NCBI GenBank assembly: GCA_004297825.1
Contig: SCSX01000033.1
Location: 1-64,000, forward strand
Direction: 5' to 3'
Source of the DNA: Spirochaetota bacterium
Lineage (GTDB): Bacteria; Spirochaetota; UBA4802; UBA5368
Length of the DNA stretch: 64,000 nucleotides
Made by a program: the position numbers and the translations under genes. The notes under the pieces are model-generated. The model was not told the origin of the DNA. It saw only the letters and a program-made list of their open reading frames with translations, and searched no databases. Below, piece by piece: positions 29,316 through 38,670 of this stretch (position 1 is its first letter; every line of letters starts with the position of its first letter).

Positions 29316-30707
29316 ATGAACCTTAACGATAAATCTTTCGAGGGATTTCTCACCCGCAGCGAGGAGCGCATCCCGGTGCACGTGACGTTCGCGTCCCGGT
29401 ACACCCTGTTCGCGCATTTCCCGAACGGACACGAATTCACGGAAGGCGCCGAGTTCAACAAGCTCACCCTGGCGCACGGCGAGGAGGACGTCGAGTTCGG
29501 CCGGTGCATGCTCATGCTCGAGGCCAATATCGACGGCCATGCCGGCAGGCTCGTCTTCTCCGACGACCTGTACAATTTCGAGACATTCTTCCAGAAGAGC
29601 CTGAATATAAGCCTGCAGACGTTCTTTTCCAACCTGCCGCTCCTCCTCTCGCACAAGGAAAAGATCCGGCAGTCCTTCAAGGACTACACGGGGGGACTGT
29701 CCTACGACCTGAACGTGTACAAGCAGTACTTCGACAATATCGACGCCGAATACTCCGGGGAACCCGAGCACGTGCGCAGCGTCATCCAGCGGGCCATAAT
29801 CGACACCGAGGGCCGGAAGTACATGAACTATTTTACCGTGCGGCTGAAGGAGCTCGAGGACGAGGTGAAGCACTACACGCGCGAGGAGCACGAGCGCCAC
29901 GGGTTCTATTTCCGCAAGCAGGTCTGGAACCTGATCATGACCTCGGAGCTCATGGCGCGCACCAACCTGAAGCCGCGCGGCTACGTGGGCGATTCCGAAA
30001 TGATGCGCATGATCTACGAGAACGACTACTGGGGACCCACGACCTTCTCGAAGCTCATGCACAAGCACCCGATAGAGCACCCGGCGGCACAGGCGGTGCG
30101 CAACAGGAGGGTCCGCATCGCGAAGATGCTGCGGGAGACGCTCGGCATGTTCCCGAACCTGCCCCCCAAGGGTTTCAGGATACTATCGGTGGCGTGCGGG
30201 CCCGCCTACGAGATGCAGGACCTGTTCCGCGAGCAGGAGGATTTCGAAAGGGTGGACCTTACCCTTCTGGACCAGGACAGGACGGCGCTCCTGGAGGCCG
30301 CGAAGAATATAGAGCGGATCGAGAAAACCGCGCACAGGAAGGTGAAGGCGACCTACCTCAAGGACTCCGTGCGCACCATGCTCTCCTCTTCGAAGCTCCC
30401 GGAAAAATGGGGCCAGTTCCATTTCATCTACTCGATGGGACTTTTCGATTACCTGACGCCCCCCGTCGCGCGCGCGGTGCTCCAGAAGCTCTTCGAGCTC
30501 CTGCTGCCGGGCGGACACATGGAGGTGGGAAACTTTCATGTGAACAATCCCAGCCGCACCTACATGGAGTACTGGTTGGACTGGGTGCTCTACTACCGGA
30601 CGGAGGACGATTTCCTGAACCTGCTGCAAAACCAGAACGCGGAACAGCAGGTCGCCTTCGAGGACACGGGAAGCCAGATGTTCCTGCACGTGAGGAAAAA
30701 GGAGTAA
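29316..30707 (+). CDS. SAM-dependent methyltransferase with an N-terminal unknown domain
   Basis: A 463-residue protein. The N-terminal 100 residues resemble a small beta-barrel (PVHVTFASRYTLFAHFPNGH, then EFGRCMLML) and could be PilZ-like, but I cannot confirm it. The middle is helical. The C-terminal half has a class I methyltransferase fold with motif I FRILSVACGPAYEM near residue 290, an acidic DLTLLDQDR and FHFIYSMGLFDYL. The substrate is unknown. It begins 6 bases after the STAS-like gene, so it belongs to the same operon and may be the output that the switch controls. Confidence 0.75.
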   Translation: MNLNDKSFEGFLTRSEERIPVHVTFASRYTLFAHFPNGHEFTEGAEFNKLTLAHGEEDVEFGRCMLMLEANIDGHAGRLVFSDDLYNFETFFQKSLNISLQTFFSNLPLLLSHKEKIRQSFKDYTGGLSYDLNVYKQYFDNIDAEYSGEPEHVRSVIQRAIIDTEGRKYMNYFTVRLKELEDEVKHYTREEHERHGFYFRKQVWNLIMTSELMARTNLKPRGYVGDSEMMRMIYENDYWGPTTFSKLMHKHPIEHPAAQAVRNRRVRIAKMLRETLGMFPNLPPKGFRILSVACGPAYEMQDLFREQEDFERVDLTLLDQDRTALLEAAKNIERIEKTAHRKVKATYLKDSVRTMLSSSKLPEKWGQFHFIYSMGLFDYLTPPVARAVLQKLFELLLPGGHMEVGNFHVNNPSRTYMEYWLDWVLYYRTEDDFLNLLQNQNAEQQVAFEDTGSQMFLHVRKKE

Positions 30708-30750
30708 GGGGGCCGAGACGCTTGAGGATCAGGGGCGGGGCTGACTATCT

Positions 30751-32133
30751 ATGACAATTATGAACGGTATCCATGGCGAAAGCGGGGATGCGCTTCCCGA
30801 AATCGTCACCGCCGATTTCGAAGCGTATCTCACCACGATCATCCACCAGTGGCTGAAGACGCTCACGGGCCTGGGGTTCACGCTGGTCCCGTTTTTTTTC
30901 ATACTCGACTACGTGACCGCGCCCCGCGAGCTCGCGTTCAGGTTCGGACTGTACCGGCTCATCTGCACGGGAATACTATTGCTGCAGTACCTCCTCATAC
31001 GCAACACAAAGCCGGCAAAGCTCTCGTACCTGCACGGCTATTTCGTCTCGTTCAACGTAGGCGGGGTAATCGCCCTCATGACCGTGGACCTGGGGGGATT
31101 CGGCTCGCCGTATTACGCGGGGCTCAACCTGGTGATGATCGCGGTCAACATGCTGCTCCCGTGGAAGCCCATTCACTCGATCGTGAACAGCTCGATCATA
31201 CTGGTCACTTACACCTTCCTCAACGCGGTATGGGGGGGAGCCTTCATCGCGAGCGACCTGGCCAACCACCTGTTCTTCATGTCGGCAACCGCGGTGATTG
31301 CGGTGAGCATCAACTGGGTGAGGCTCAACCTCATCAAGAAGGAGTTCCTCCTTCGTTCCGAGCTTAAAAAGGCGCGCGACGCGCTGTGGGGGGAGATGGA
31401 AATCGCGAAGCGGATCCAGACCGCCCTGCTTCCCAGCCGCAGCAGGATCGGCTGCCAGGAGGACGGCGGCTGCTTCGATATCGCCTCACTGCTGGTCCCC
31501 GCCGCCGAGGTGGGGGGGGACTATTTCGACATCATCGAAACGAGCAAGGGGGAGCGCTGGATCACCATAGGCGACGTCTCGGGACACGGCGTCGAATCGG
31601 GCCTCATCATGATGATGACGCAGACGAGCATCTCCACCATCGTGCACAACACCGCCGGGTATAAGCCCTCGGTGATCCTGAACGCAATCAACACCGTCAT
31701 AAAAGAAAACATCTCCCGCCTGGGGGCGGACCACTACATGTCGGTAACGGTGATCCGGCTCAACCAGGACAACATGCTCGTCGCGGGCCTGCATCAGGAT
31801 ATACTCATCTACCGGGCCTCGCTCAAGAAGGTGGAGGTGGTGCCCACGAAGGGCACCTGGATCGGCATCGTCGACCGCATCAAGGAATACACCGAGGACA
31901 TGACGGTGCCCGTCGAGGTGGGGGACATCATCCTGCTCTTTACGGACGGGGTGACGGAGGCCACCAACGAGAAGGGGGCCATGTACGGGCAGGACAGGCT
32001 CAAGCTCGCGCTCATCCATTACGCGGAGCTGCCCGTGAGCGATATCGTGAACAAGATATTCCAGGATATCTCCGGCTTCTCGCGCCGCCAGTACGACGAT
32101 ATCACCCTGTTCGTCATGCGCAGGGATTCCTGA
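30751..32133 (+). CDS. Membrane SpoIIE/RsbU-family PP2C serine phosphatase
   Basis: A 460-residue protein. About six membrane helices fill residues 35-195 (for example GLGFTLVPFFFILDYV, NLVMIAVNMLLPW). A linker coiled coil (ALWGEMEIAKRIQTALLPSR, the standard SpoIIE lead-in) follows. The metal-binding phosphatase motifs are intact: AAEVGGDYFDIIE, ITIGDVSGHGVES, ILLFTDGVTEATN and QYDDITLFVM. It should dephosphorylate the STAS-like protein of the same operon when its membrane part senses a signal. Last gene of the four-gene unit. Confidence 0.88.
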   Translation: MTIMNGIHGESGDALPEIVTADFEAYLTTIIHQWLKTLTGLGFTLVPFFFILDYVTAPRELAFRFGLYRLICTGILLLQYLLIRNTKPAKLSYLHGYFVSFNVGGVIALMTVDLGGFGSPYYAGLNLVMIAVNMLLPWKPIHSIVNSSIILVTYTFLNAVWGGAFIASDLANHLFFMSATAVIAVSINWVRLNLIKKEFLLRSELKKARDALWGEMEIAKRIQTALLPSRSRIGCQEDGGCFDIASLLVPAAEVGGDYFDIIETSKGERWITIGDVSGHGVESGLIMMMTQTSISTIVHNTAGYKPSVILNAINTVIKENISRLGADHYMSVTVIRLNQDNMLVAGLHQDILIYRASLKKVEVVPTKGTWIGIVDRIKEYTEDMTVPVEVGDIILLFTDGVTEATNEKGAMYGQDRLKLALIHYAELPVSDIVNKIFQDISGFSRRQYDDITLFVMRRDS

Positions 32134-32168
32134 AATTTAATAATTGAATTTTTACGGGGCCCGTTGTC

Positions 32169-32202
32169 ATCGTAGAGACGCGATTAATCGCGTCTCTACG
32201 AT
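32169..32202. repeat. Perfect 34-base palindrome
   Basis: Left half ATCGTAGAGACGCGATT is the exact reverse complement of the right half. It lies 35 bases after the phosphatase stop and 47 before the next start. It shares the core CGCGATTAATCGCG with the palindrome behind the tRNA. No T tract; it may still act as a terminator or transcript-end hairpin. Confidence 0.75.
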
Positions 32203-32249
32203 TATACCCGGCCGTTTGGCGCCCCATAAATCCAACCGCGGAGAAACCC

Positions 32250-32903
32250 ATGCCCAACCGCTACGCGCTCATGATCGTCGACATGCAACGCTACTACCTG
32301 GAGGCGGAATCGGACTACTGCCGCTATTTCGAATCGCTGCGCCCGGGATCGCTCGACTATATCCTGGCGCGATGCCGCGCGACCGTAATCCCGAACATCC
32401 TCGATCTGCGGGGGCTCTTTCGCCGGATGGACCTTCCGGTAATCTACCTTCGTCTATGCGGAACGAATCCCGGCCGGGAAGACCTTCACCGCTTCTTCCG
32501 CGGGACGTGGGAGGCCGGACGCGCGCGCGGATTCGCGGACGTGTACCCGCTCCGCGCCGATCCCTGGTCGCAGGTGCTGGGCGCCCTCGCGCCCGCGCCG
32601 GGGGATACCGTTATCTGCAAGACAACCTACAGCCCCTTCGCCTCCGCCGATATCGCGGAGGCGCTGGGCGCGCTCGGGATCGCGGGCCTCGTGATGACGG
32701 GGCTCGCCACCAGCCAGTGCGTGGAGACCACGGCGCGCGACGCGTCGGACCGGGGCTTCGAGATCGTGCACGTGGAGGACGCGCAGGCGGATTACGACGA
32801 GACGACGCACCACGCGTCCCTCTACAGCTCGCGCGGCGTGTGCGGCGGGACCATCGTCGGGACGCGCGATTTTATCGAACATCACGATGGATTTCTGGTG
32901 TGA
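32250..32903 (+). CDS. Isochorismatase-like cysteine hydrolase
   Basis: A 217-residue hydrolase. The catalytic triad of the family is clear: aspartate in ALMIVDMQRYYL, lysine in VICKTTYSPF, and the nucleophilic cysteine in GLATSQCVETTARDA. A conserved cis-peptide stretch (VMTGLATS) precedes the cysteine. Relatives split amides such as nicotinamide, N-carbamoyl compounds or ureidoacrylate; the actual substrate cannot be read from sequence. Ribosome site GGAG, 8 bases before the ATG. It lies 85 bases upstream of D-serine dehydratase and may share its transcript. Confidence 0.85.
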   Translation: MPNRYALMIVDMQRYYLEAESDYCRYFESLRPGSLDYILARCRATVIPNILDLRGLFRRMDLPVIYLRLCGTNPGREDLHRFFRGTWEAGRARGFADVYPLRADPWSQVLGALAPAPGDTVICKTTYSPFASADIAEALGALGIAGLVMTGLATSQCVETTARDASDRGFEIVHVEDAQADYDETTHHASLYSSRGVCGGTIVGTRDFIEHHDGFLV

Positions 32904-32988
32904 CACGCCACCATTTCCGGCAGAATGCCATCTATAGCACCCACGGAATAGGAGAGGTGGGGATTTATGAGATTGATGAGATATAACA

Positions 32989-34299
32989 ATGAATGAATCA
33001 ATAAACACCGCCGCGATCGAGCGGCTTCGCCGGAGGGAGGAATTCCTCTGGATTAACCCGGATCGCCCGCCCGTGCGCGAGACGCTCCCCGCCCTCCCCC
33101 TTTCGCGCGCGGACATTGCCGACGCGGCGGACCGCTTCACGCGCTTCGCACCGCTCATCGCCGCGCTCTTTCCCGAGACGCGCGAGACCGGCGGCATCAT
33201 CGAATCGCCCCTGATACCCGTCCCGAAAATGCAGGCCGCATGCGGGTCGTTTTCACGCAGAGGGGTCCCGCCGGGACGCCTCTACGTGAAGGCGGACCAC
33301 CTGCTCCCGGTCGCCGGCTCCGTGAAGGCGCGCGGGGGCATCCACGAGGTGCTCTGCCATGCCGAGGAGCTCGCGCGCGCCCACGGGTTTCTTCGCGGCG
33401 ACGAACCGTACACGGCGCTTCTCGGCAAGGACGCGCGCGCGCTTTTCGGCGCGCACACGGTATCGGTGGGAAGCACGGGGAACCTGGGGCTTTCCATAGG
33501 GACCATGGCCGCGGCGCTCGGATTCCGCGCAACGGTGCACATGTCCGCGGACGCAAAGGCCTGGAAGAAGGACCTGCTCCGCGCGCGCAGCGTAACCGTG
33601 GTCGAGCACGCGTCCGACTACTCGGCCGCGGTGAAGGCCGGGAGGGACGAGGCCGCGCGGGACGGGAACGCCTATTTCGTTGACGACGAGAATTCATCCC
33701 GTCTGTTCACGGGCTACGCCGTCGCGGGGGAGCGCCTGGAGGCCCAGTTCGCATCCGCGGGCGTCCGCGTCGACGGGGAACATCCGCTCTTCGTCTACAT
33801 CCCGTGCGGCGTGGGCGGGGCGCCCGGCGGGATCTGTTTCGGGCTCGCACACGCGTTCGGCGACGACGCGCACTGCTTCTTCGCCGAGCCGCTGGAATCC
33901 GCGTGCATGATGCTGGGTCTCCTCGCGGGTTTCTCCGGCGACGTCTACGATATCGGGCTCACCAACATGACCGCCGCCGACGGGCTCGCGGTCGGGCGCG
34001 CCTCCGCCTTCGCGGGCGGCATGATCACGCGGCTGGTCGCGGGCTGTTTCACCGTGGACGACAGCCGCCTCTTCAGGGACCTCGCCCTCCTCTACCGTAC
34101 GGAGAATCTGCGCATCGAACCCTCCGCCGCGGCAGGATTCCCCGGGCCCGCGATGGTGCGCTCGGGCGGGGAAGGCGCGAACTACCTGGACGCGCACGGT
34201 CTCGCCGGGAAGGAGGCGCAGATAACGCACGTGATCTGGACGACCGGCGGATCGCTGGCGCCGATACACGAATTCGAACGGTACCTCGCCCGGGGATAA
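32989..34299 (+). CDS. dsdA: D-serine dehydratase (D-serine ammonia-lyase)
   Basis: A PLP enzyme that turns D-serine into pyruvate and ammonia, 436 residues, the family length. The PLP lysine is in AGSVKARGGIHEVL, the substrate loop in SVGSTGNLGLSIG, and the glycine-rich phosphate site in YIPCGVGGAPGGI. The N-terminal start EEFLWINPDR is typical of DsdA. The DsdC regulator and DsdX transporter usually found beside it are absent. No strong ribosome site is seen; the two adjacent ATGs at 32989 are both possible. Confidence 0.92.
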   Translation: MNESINTAAIERLRRREEFLWINPDRPPVRETLPALPLSRADIADAADRFTRFAPLIAALFPETRETGGIIESPLIPVPKMQAACGSFSRRGVPPGRLYVKADHLLPVAGSVKARGGIHEVLCHAEELARAHGFLRGDEPYTALLGKDARALFGAHTVSVGSTGNLGLSIGTMAAALGFRATVHMSADAKAWKKDLLRARSVTVVEHASDYSAAVKAGRDEAARDGNAYFVDDENSSRLFTGYAVAGERLEAQFASAGVRVDGEHPLFVYIPCGVGGAPGGICFGLAHAFGDDAHCFFAEPLESACMMLGLLAGFSGDVYDIGLTNMTAADGLAVGRASAFAGGMITRLVAGCFTVDDSRLFRDLALLYRTENLRIEPSAAAGFPGPAMVRSGGEGANYLDAHGLAGKEAQITHVIWTTGGSLAPIHEFERYLARG

Positions 34300-34313
34300 C
34301 GAAGCCCCCGCGC

Positions 34314-34778
34314 CTATTCCTCGTCCTCGCTGTCCTCTTCCCCCAGGGTATACGTGACGTTCAGGTAGAGCACCGAGCCGTAGGTCGAATAGGTGTTCGA
34401 GGACTTGACCTTTTCCCCGTCGCGATAAATCTTCGCGGTCAGGGAATTCGCCTCATCCCCGGTAGTGATATCCACCTCCACCTCTTCCACATCCTCGAGC
34501 GTGATCGTGGAGGAATAGATCACCCCCGATTGAGACTCGTCGCTAAAGTATTCCACGTTTCCGTCCGCGTCGTACCAGCCGGAAAAAGGAGCGCCGTTGC
34601 ATATTACCGTGATCTTGATTTTTTCGGCGTCATCCGAGCAGGAGAGGTCCAGGGGCGCGAAGACGAGCGCGCACGCGGCAACAATCATTCTCATCACCGC
34701 CGGCGCTCCCCGGCCGGCCCGCGATATCGGCCCCCCGTTTATGGGAAACCCTGAAGACTGCGCATCAATATCGGGCAT
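34314..34778 (-). CDS. Small exported protein, possible lipoprotein
   Basis: A 154-residue protein of unknown function. The ATG at 34778 has a strong GGAGGA site 7 bases upstream. The hydrophobic stretch begins only at residue 29 (MRMIVAACALVFAPLDLSC), so a second start at 34694 would give a cleaner signal sequence. The lipobox DLSC is poor but tolerable for spirochaetes. The mature part is beta-rich (IKITVICNGAPFSGWYDADG, then LYLNVTYTLG) with an acidic tail EEDSEDEE. It faces the dehydratase gene. Confidence 0.6.
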   Translation of the reverse strand: MPDIDAQSSGFPINGGPISRAGRGAPAVMRMIVAACALVFAPLDLSCSDDAEKIKITVICNGAPFSGWYDADGNVEYFSDESQSGVIYSSTITLEDVEEVEVDITTGDEANSLTAKIYRDGEKVKSSNTYSTYGSVLYLNVTYTLGEEDSEDEE

Positions 34779-35023
34779 AATAATTCCTCCAATAAAGAAC
34801 CGAACGTTAGACCCCGGGATGCGGAAATCCGTTTGACAAATTTTTCGGATGCGCGATTTTTCCGAAGCTCCCCGCAGGCGTGCGCCGGTCCGCTTGACCC
34901 GGATTCTTTCACAGAGTACTTTCAATTAGAAATGTTACGATCTCCTGTTCCTGCGCATCGGTCCCCCGTCCGCGACGGGCGATGCGTACGGATTTATTTC
35001 GAATAAATGATGGGAGGCCCTCC

Positions 35024-36025
35024 ATGCACGAACACCGGCCCGCGCACATGACCCTGGACAGGTACCTCGTGCAGCGCCAGCGTTCGTATCCCGGCGCAAC
35101 CGGCGAGCTCAGCCGCGTGATGAACCAGTTGGGCACCGTGGGGAAAATCATATCGAGCTACATGCGGCGCAGCGCCCTGGGCGGGATGAAGGGGATGACG
35201 GGGGAAATCAACGTGCAGGGCGAGGAGGTGAAAAAGCTCGACGAGATCGGGAACACGATCTTCGTCGAGGCCTTCGAGTATGTCGACATCGTGGGCGCGA
35301 TCGTTTCGGAGGAGATGGCCGAGCCCAAGGTGATCTCGTCGGGGAGCGGGCCGGGCAAGTACGTCGTGCTCGTGGACCCCATAGACGGCTCCTCGAACCT
35401 GGACGTGGACTGCGTGATCGGCTCGATATTTTCCATAAGGAACCTGAAGGGGGACATCCTCGATTCGATTTTGCAAAAAGGAAGCGCGCAGGTCGCCGCG
35501 GGCTACATCATGTACGGGACCTCCACCCTGCTCGTCTACAGTGCGGGGGACGGCGTGCACGAATTCGTGTTCGACGAGCAGATAGGCGAGTTCGTCCTGA
35601 ACCACGAGAGCGTGCGCATGCCCGCGCGCGGGAAGGTGGTGAGTGCCAACTACGGCAACTACGGCGCGTGGGCGCCGGCCGCCCGGAAATTCGCCGACAC
35701 GCTCGACTCCGGGGACGGCGACCGGCATGCCCTTCGCTACTCGGGCGCGCTCGTCGCGGACCTGCACCAGATCCTCCACCGCGGCGGCGTCTACTTCTAT
35801 CCCGACGACACGGAGCGTCCGCAGGGCAAGCTTCGCCTCCTCTACGAATGCGCCCCCCTGGCCATGATCGCCGAACAGGCGGGCGGCTCCGCGACGACAG
35901 GCCGCGTGCGCATCGCCGACATTAAGCCCCAGAGCGTGCACCAGCGCGCACCCTTCGCGATCGGGAGCATGTGGGAGATGGAGAGGTACGAGGAGGCGTA
36001 TAGCGCGAATGGTGGAACCAGATGA
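35024..36025 (+). CDS. fbp: Fructose-1,6-bisphosphatase, class 1
   Basis: Gluconeogenic enzyme of 333 residues that hydrolyses fructose 1,6-bisphosphate. The start TLDRYLVQRQRSYPGATGEL and the metal-binding core VLVDPIDGSSNLDVD near residue 120 are diagnostic; LLYECAPLAMIAEQAGG near the C terminus is the conserved last motif. The ATG at 35024 has GGGAGG 7 bases upstream, while the frame's earlier ATG at 34982 has no site. It ends 1 base before the convergent hepT-like gene, with no visible terminator between them. Confidence 0.94.
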   Translation: MHEHRPAHMTLDRYLVQRQRSYPGATGELSRVMNQLGTVGKIISSYMRRSALGGMKGMTGEINVQGEEVKKLDEIGNTIFVEAFEYVDIVGAIVSEEMAEPKVISSGSGPGKYVVLVDPIDGSSNLDVDCVIGSIFSIRNLKGDILDSILQKGSAQVAAGYIMYGTSTLLVYSAGDGVHEFVFDEQIGEFVLNHESVRMPARGKVVSANYGNYGAWAPAARKFADTLDSGDGDRHALRYSGALVADLHQILHRGGVYFYPDDTERPQGKLRLLYECAPLAMIAEQAGGSATTGRVRIADIKPQSVHQRAPFAIGSMWEMERYEEAYSANGGTR

Positions 36026-36026
36026 A

Positions 36027-36464
36027 CTATACAGTACTGCCGGAAATTCCCATGAACCTGCCGTAATAGCCGAGGAAAGCCTTCAATTCATCAAGATTGC
36101 TCGTGAGTATCGCATACAATTCGCGTTCGCCCACTTCCCAGTAAATGTGCACCAGACGGTTCCTGAATTTAATAGCCTTTACCAGGGACGCGGCAAATTC
36201 GAGCGGATACGCGGCCTGTTCGGACAGTATCATGATGGCATGTGAATAATCGTCCGGTGGAGTCAGGCTGTTCTGCGATATGGCGTGATTACAGAGATCG
36301 ATCACCCCTTCGATCGCCACAATGAAATTGTACTTTGCACTGGAAACCAGATGCGGTTCGCTCGAGAATCTTTCGAAAGGAAATTTACCGATATCCTCAA
36401 GCAGATGGATCGCGTTTTTAATTTCCGCGCATATTTTGGTTATTTTCTCAGTGGAGTATTTCAA
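36027..36464 (-). CDS. HepT-like HEPN toxin, second HEPN/MNT pair
   Basis: A 145-residue helical protein. The toxin motif R-x4-H-x-Y is present as FRNRLVHIYWEV near residue 105. A longer N-terminal helix pair (KICAEIKNAIHLLEDIGKFP) sets it apart from the 115-residue copy at 8835, and overall similarity between them is low. The start overlaps the nucleotidyltransferase stop by 4 bases. It converges on fbp with a single base between stops. Confidence 0.82.
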   Translation of the reverse strand: MKYSTEKITKICAEIKNAIHLLEDIGKFPFERFSSEPHLVSSAKYNFIVAIEGVIDLCNHAISQNSLTPPDDYSHAIMILSEQAAYPLEFAASLVKAIKFRNRLVHIYWEVGERELYAILTSNLDELKAFLGYYGRFMGISGSTV

Positions 36465-36868
36465 AGCTGAAACATCTCTTTCAATAATTGGTCCCGGTGA
36501 TGCTTGAATCCAAGGTAGCGGCGAATTACGACTTCCTTGAAATCGGCGTACGCGTCCTCGTCTCTTACGAACAGCATTATGTTGTTTTTAATAACGCCGT
36601 ACTGGAAAGCGACCGGCGCGCCGTTCAACAATCGTACATCCACTTCCCGGGGATACGCGCGCAGCAGCGAAAGCGCCGTTTCGATTTCGAGCTCATAGTC
36701 GAGGGCGGATTCCGGCGCACGAGACAGGAGCAGCGCGACGTCGATGTCGTTGTATCTGCCGCCGCCGGTGAAAGAGCCGTGGACGCACGCAACCATCACC
36801 TCCTCACGTGCTAAAAAATACGCGCGTAATTTCCCGATCACCGCTGATTTTTCCGGTTGCGCTTCCAT
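36461..36868 (-). CDS. MntA-like nucleotidyltransferase, second HEPN/MNT pair
   Basis: A 135-residue minimal nucleotidyltransferase. Motif ACVHGSFTGGGRYNDIDVAL carries the G-S and D-x-D positions, but with 8 instead of 10 residues between them. A third aspartate sits in YPREVDVRLL. It should AMPylate and silence the HepT-like partner. The ATG at 36868 follows the beta-glucosidase stop by 37 bases. The upstream open frame overlaps that gene and was rejected. Confidence 0.82.
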   Translation of the reverse strand: MEAQPEKSAVIGKLRAYFLAREEVMVACVHGSFTGGGRYNDIDVALLLSRAPESALDYELEIETALSLLRAYPREVDVRLLNGAPVAFQYGVIKNNIMLFVRDEDAYADFKEVVIRRYLGFKHHRDQLLKEMFQL

Positions 36869-36905
36869 GTCCCGATATTCACCCGGAAAACCCGATGAGT
36901 CAATA

Positions 36906-38279
36906 CTATTTTTGTCCGGACTTCCGTATGAGGTCCCGGTACCAGAGCCCCGAATCCTTGATCGTGCGTTTCTGTGTGGCAAAGTCGACGTGGATGAGCC
37001 CGAAACGCTTGTCGAAGCCCGCGGCCCATTCGAAGTTGTCGATGAGCGACCACACGAACACCCCCTTGAGCCGGGAGCCCTCGTCCATCGCGCGGCGCGC
37101 CGCATCCAGGTAGCTCGCGAGAAAATCGATCCGGATGCCGTCGTGCACCTTCCCGTCCGCCGCTACGACGTCGTCGAAGGCGGCGCCTGTCTCGGTGATA
37201 TAGACCTCGGGGTTCCCGTACTCGCGCCTGATAATGTCCAGGCACTCGCGGAGCCCCTCCGGGCGGATCTTCCAGCCCATGCTCGTGCGCTGTTCGCCGT
37301 GCTCGTCGACATACTGCGCGTCCGGCACGTCCGCGCCGGTGATGTCCGCCTGTATGACGGGCATGTACCAGGCGCGGCTCGCGTGCTCGGTGCTGTAGTA
37401 GTTGAGTCCCACGAAGTCGGTTTTCTGCGCGATGAGCTCCATGTCGCCGGGACGGATTTTCGGACGGAACGGCCATGCGCGTTTCCAGAGGGGCTGCGGA
37501 TATTCCTTCTTGTAAAGCGGCGCGAGCGTGATATGGTTCATGAACTGGTTGGCGAGAAGCGCGGCCTTCGCGTCCCCGGGTCTGTCCGTGAGCGGGTGCA
37601 CGGGCGTCATGCTCACGGTGATCCCCGCCTTCGCGTCCGGGGCGAGGGCGCGGATACGCTGCATCCCCTTCCCGTGCGCCAGGAGCACGTTATGCATTAC
37701 ATGGAAGAAGGCGCGAAACGACATGCGCCCGGGGGCGTGCTTCGCGATGAGGTGCCCGAAGCATGAGAATTCCCAGGGCTCGTTGATGGTGATCCAGTTC
37801 GTGACGCGGTCGCCCAGGCGCTTCACCACGACCTCGGCATAGTCCGCAAAGAGGTCCGCCGTGATACGGTTCGCAAAACCCTTGTACTTTTTCTGAAGCG
37901 CAAGCGGAAGATCCCAGTGGAAGAGCGTGGGATACGGCGTGATTTTGTTCTTTAAAAGTTCGTCAACCAGGCGGCTGTAGAAATCGAGCCCCTTTTCGTT
38001 TATGGCGCCCTCGCCCTCCGGCATGACGCGCGGCCAGGATATCGAGAACCGATACGCCTGGAGGTCCATTTCCCGCATGAGGGCGACATCTTCCGCATAA
38101 CGATGGTAATGGTCGCACGCGACGTCCGCGTTCTGGTTGTTCCGGACCTTCCCCTTTTTGTGGGCGAACTCGTCCCAGGTAGAAAGCCCCTTGCCGTCTT
38201 CGTGAATCGCTCCCTCTATCTGGTACGCCGCGCTCGCCGCGCCAAAGAGAAAGCCTTTGCCCATCTGCGGAAAATCCAT
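36906..38279 (-). CDS. GH1 beta-glucosidase
   Basis: Glycoside hydrolase family 1 enzyme of 457 residues that releases terminal beta-linked glucose or related sugars. The acid/base glutamate is in WITINEPWEFS near residue 170 and the nucleophile in VYITETGAAFDD near 355. The N-terminal signature FLFGAASAAYQIEGA is also present. No signal peptide, so it works in the cytoplasm on imported disaccharides. The ATG at 38279 has AGGAGG 6 bases upstream. No sugar transporter is adjacent. Confidence 0.93.
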   Translation of the reverse strand: MDFPQMGKGFLFGAASAAYQIEGAIHEDGKGLSTWDEFAHKKGKVRNNQNADVACDHYHRYAEDVALMREMDLQAYRFSISWPRVMPEGEGAINEKGLDFYSRLVDELLKNKITPYPTLFHWDLPLALQKKYKGFANRITADLFADYAEVVVKRLGDRVTNWITINEPWEFSCFGHLIAKHAPGRMSFRAFFHVMHNVLLAHGKGMQRIRALAPDAKAGITVSMTPVHPLTDRPGDAKAALLANQFMNHITLAPLYKKEYPQPLWKRAWPFRPKIRPGDMELIAQKTDFVGLNYYSTEHASRAWYMPVIQADITGADVPDAQYVDEHGEQRTSMGWKIRPEGLRECLDIIRREYGNPEVYITETGAAFDDVVAADGKVHDGIRIDFLASYLDAARRAMDEGSRLKGVFVWSLIDNFEWAAGFDKRFGLIHVDFATQKRTIKDSGLWYRDLIRKSGQK

Positions 38280-38330
38280 GAGAACCTCCTGGTTTTGCAT
38301 TTCGATTTCTGGGTGCATAGTCTTCGATTC

Positions 38331-38448
38331 CCCCTCCCTTGATGGGAGGGGTTAGGGGAGGGTGAGCACGAGAAACGCATCCCGAATGCTGTTAATGGAC
38401 AATGCCTTTCACCCCCACCTCGATCCTCCCCCGTCAAGGGGGAGGAGG
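38331..38448. repeat. Paired-hairpin intergenic repeat, family 5, copy a
   Basis: The left module CCCCTCCCTTGATGGGAGGG with the tail GTTAGGGGAGGGTG faces a right module CCTCCCCCGTCAAGGGGGAG preceded by CACCCCCACC. Each module is a small hairpin and the two are inverted relative to each other. The same arrangement, reversed, is found at 40881-40980. No gene lies between 38449 and 38670. Confidence 0.8.
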
Positions 38449-38670
38449 TGATGAGTTAACGTATCATTTCAAATTCATGCTGCTCCACAAAGGACGCTGC
38501 TCATGCAAAAACAATGCAATATTTCAATCGCGGGACCTTCGGGCGGAATTATGATAGTGGGAAATTTGAAAAGTCAAGACAATACCCAAACCGTTATCCG
38601 AAACCAAATCCTTCATCTCCCCCATCCTTCCATCCATACCTCTCCTATTCTTACACACTGCGCCAGGGGA

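Noticed and set aside
34778..34925. Upstream extension of the small exported protein from 34925
   Set aside because: The extension is arginine-rich with no export features, and a strong GGAGGA site precedes the ATG at 34778.
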